From the NCBI GenBank assembly GCA_947488325.1, contig CANKYZ010000009.1, positions 1-64,000 of the forward strand: DNA of 64,000 bases. Reading direction: 5' to 3'. The stretch is from an uncultured Erythrobacter sp. (GTDB taxonomy: Bacteria > Pseudomonadota > Alphaproteobacteria > Sphingomonadales > Sphingomonadaceae). The position numbers were made by a program, and so were the translations under genes. This document shows, in pieces, positions 61,493 to 64,000 of the stretch. Position 1 is the first letter of the stretch. Each line of letters begins with the position of its first letter. A model generated the notes under the pieces. It made no database searches, was not told where the DNA came from, and saw only the letters and a list, made by a program, of their open reading frames with translations.

Positions 61493-63852
61493 GGCAAGGT
61501 TATGGCCGCAACGGTTCCAACACCCTTTTCACTCGCCATTTCAAGCGTGCCACCATGGGCTACGACCAGTTGCCGCGCCAATCTGATGCCTAGGCCAGTG
61601 CCTTCGTCAATACCTTCACCAGCACCCTCGCCATCACTGCTACGCAAAACGCCTTCCGCGCGTGCCAGTTCATCGGCGGTCATTCCGCTGCCATTGTCGG
61701 TAATGATAATCATCCCGCGCCAGTCGTCTCCATCTGTTGGTTTGGGAATTTCAATCACAATCTTACCGGATCTGGGTGTCCCTTCGATGGCATTGTCGAG
61801 CAAATTGCCCACGGCTCGGCCCAATTGGCGCGGATCCGCTTTGATCATGCGCCCTCGTCGGCCTTTCAGATCGAGGCCGATCCCAGCAGCGATGATGGCC
61901 TGTTCCCGTTCTCTAACCATGCTCGTCAGAAACCGCAGCAGGTCGATCTCTTCCTTTTCAATTGGCAGCAATCCGGCTTCGCTTTGTGACAGGTCAAGCA
62001 CATTTTCGACCTGATCGGTTAGTCGCGCCGCAGAACTGAGGATTGCATCAACATATTCGCTCGCCTGCTCATTTATCTCGCCCGCTGCACCACTCTTCAG
62101 TAGCTCGGCAAAACCGCCAATTGTCGTAAGCGGCGTGCGGAATTCGTATGACATATTGGCCAGAAAGCGCGCCTTCACTGCATCCGCTTCTTCCAGCGCA
62201 ACCGCCCGTTCGCGCAATGCTTTTTCAGCCTTCTGGGAATCGGTAATGTCGAGGACAGTCAGCAATCCATTGCCATCGGGCAGCGGAATCCCAGCAAAGC
62301 GCAACGTGCGACCATCGTTCAATGCAATCCGCCCTTCCTTCTCTTTCCGGTCCAATGTCGCAGCGCGAACCACACCGCTGATTTGTTCAACTTGGCTAGG
62401 TTTGGATAGGTTTTGCGCGATCGCCTCTAGGAGATCTTCCGCGCTGGGATGGGTATCGAGAAATTCGCCGCTTAGCCCCCAAGTGCCCGCAAAACTGCGG
62501 TTCCACAGCTGCACAGATCCATCAGGTGCAAAGATCGCCAACGCTTCGAATAGGCTATCTAGGGTTGCAGTACGAGTCCGCAGCAGCGTGTCGCGCGTCG
62601 CAGACAGAGCAAGTTGCTCAGTGCGGTCTTCCGCGAACATAACCAATCCACCATCTGGCATAGGCTGCGCCAAAATCCGCAGGTGCGTACCCCCGGAAAG
62701 CGGCCAGTTCTCTTCCCGAATATCGGCACTGTCGAACCACGCGCGGTGTTCGTGGCGCCATTCAGGAAAGTCGCGCACTTCAGGTGTGCTTCCATGCTCG
62801 CGTGCATCCGAAAGGAAGCGATCAAACGCAATATTCCCTTCGATAGCATCATTCGTGAGACCAAATTGGCGGCGGAATGGGCGGTTCGCAAAGGTCAGCT
62901 GTTCTTGCGCGTTGAACTGCGCCACCCCGACCGAAAGCTGATCCAACATCGCGCGCTGAGCATCGCGGAATGCACGAAATTCGCGAGTAAGCTGCTGCAA
63001 TTCTTCGATATCGATCGCATATCCTGCCACGCCCTCGCGCCCCAGCGGCAGATCGGTGACACGCAAAGACCGCCGTTCTCCGTCGATTGTGACTGCATCA
63101 ATTCGCTGAATTTCGGCCTGCTTCGCCAAGCAATCGCGGGCAATATCGGCAGGTGCTTTTCCGCCTTCGGGCTCAAGCAATTCGATCTGTCCTTCGATCA
63201 CCGCTTGCAGGCTCTCGCCACCCACCGCCTTTATATAGGCCTGATTGACGAGACGCAGTCGCATATTCGCATCTCGGAACCACATGGGAATAGGCGCAGC
63301 TTCAATCAAACCAATTAGCGCAGAAAAATCCGCCTCTGCTCGTCCGGCAGTATCGCGCAGGCTGACCAACTCTTCTTCACTGGCGGTAAAGTCGAACACC
63401 CAAACAATCGCAGCGCCGCCGGGCGACACTTGCGGATCAGCCAGTGCGCCTTGCAATGAGAGACTACGCCGAGATGCGGGCGGTGTCAGCACCATCTGAA
63501 ACGGCGCCGCACTCTTTTGCGTTAGCCGAACTTTTTCCGACAGTTCTTCGACCTGTTCTTTTGACAGGCCTGTTTCTCCATCGCCGGCCAGCTCGGTCAG
63601 ATAACTCGGCATTTCGTCCAACCCAAGCCAACGCGCGAGCCGCTCTGGCGCTTCGATCCGTCCATCTACCCGGACAAGCAGCGGAACAGATGGCGACACA
63701 TCAAGCATATGCTGCATGCGCCTGAATGACGTTTGCAGTGCTTTGCTGCGCCGGGTCTTAGAATTCGACCGTAAGACAACCACAACAGCCGCGATCGTCC
63801 AACCTGCCAAAAGCAGCGCAATTCCAATCAAAGCAAGCGGCGAAAATTCCAT
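61489..63852 (-). CDS. divL: DivL-like PAS sensor kinase with Tyr in the H-box
   Basis: TM, several PAS-like segments, dimerisation box ARFLANMSYEFRTPLTTIGGFAELL (Tyr where His is usual), HATPase NLLDNAIEGTP, DNGSGM, GTGLGIRLARQLVVAHGG; adjacent to tsaE. Confidence 0.85.
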   Translation of the reverse strand: MEFSPLALIGIALLLAGWTIAAVVVVLRSNSKTRRSKALQTSFRRMQHMLDVSPSVPLLVRVDGRIEAPERLARWLGLDEMPSYLTELAGDGETGLSKEQVEELSEKVRLTQKSAAPFQMVLTPPASRRSLSLQGALADPQVSPGGAAIVWVFDFTASEEELVSLRDTAGRAEADFSALIGLIEAAPIPMWFRDANMRLRLVNQAYIKAVGGESLQAVIEGQIELLEPEGGKAPADIARDCLAKQAEIQRIDAVTIDGERRSLRVTDLPLGREGVAGYAIDIEELQQLTREFRAFRDAQRAMLDQLSVGVAQFNAQEQLTFANRPFRRQFGLTNDAIEGNIAFDRFLSDAREHGSTPEVRDFPEWRHEHRAWFDSADIREENWPLSGGTHLRILAQPMPDGGLVMFAEDRTEQLALSATRDTLLRTRTATLDSLFEALAIFAPDGSVQLWNRSFAGTWGLSGEFLDTHPSAEDLLEAIAQNLSKPSQVEQISGVVRAATLDRKEKEGRIALNDGRTLRFAGIPLPDGNGLLTVLDITDSQKAEKALRERAVALEEADAVKARFLANMSYEFRTPLTTIGGFAELLKSGAAGEINEQASEYVDAILSSAARLTDQVENVLDLSQSEAGLLPIEKEEIDLLRFLTSMVREREQAIIAAGIGLDLKGRRGRMIKADPRQLGRAVGNLLDNAIEGTPRSGKIVIEIPKPTDGDDWRGMIIITDNGSGMTADELARAEGVLRSSDGEGAGEGIDEGTGLGIRLARQLVVAHGGTLEMASEKGVGTVAAITLP

Positions 63853-63903
63853 GCTTTCCAGCTATGCCGGAGCAGCCCAGCTTGCAACCGCAATAGACGT
63901 GGA

Positions 63904-63949
63904 AAGCCCCCACATTCTCGGCAAAATGTTGCAGAGACCATGGGGGCTT
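63904..63949. repeat. Nested hairpin upstream of divL
   Basis: AAGCCCCCA(63904-63912)/TGGGGGCTT(63941-63949), TCTC/GAGA and GCAA/TTGC with AATG apical loop: 17 paired positions in 46 nt. Confidence 0.65.
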
Positions 63950-64000
63950 CAATACTTAAGCCGATATTTGGAACCTAATCGGTCTTAATAACGGTAATGA

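Overview
The window looks like alphaproteobacterial chromosome, probably Sphingomonadales/Erythrobacteraceae-like judging from protein style and gene order; I ran no taxonomic search. It has two parts. Positions 1 to ~15.4 kb are accessory and mosaic: the C-terminus of an ABC exporter followed by a double-glycine-leader, Gly-rich secreted protein and a secreted retropepsin-like aspartic protease; a tyrosine recombinase; a HigBA-type toxin-antitoxin with an early in-frame stop in the toxin; several gene remnants (serine protease, integrase, VOC protein, IS110/IS1111 transposase); and a FecI/FecR/STN-TonB receptor/M16 peptidase cluster that resembles protein- or peptide-import systems. A tRNA-Leu(CAA) whose 3' end faces this region marks the transition. 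From ~15.4 to 64 kb is conserved core: suhB-like, efp, thiE, fba, pgk, gap, tkt, zapA, 6S RNA, 5-FCL, bkd E1/E2, thyA, ubiB-like, recG, sdhE, mfd, nadK, secA, argJ, hisN-like, trxA, addAB, murU/amgK-like, tsaE and a DivL-like kinase with Tyr at the phosphoacceptor position. The best candidates for something undescribed are the GG-leader protein + retropepsin + ABC exporter locus at the left edge, and the FecIR-TonB-M16 module with its candidate ECF promoter.
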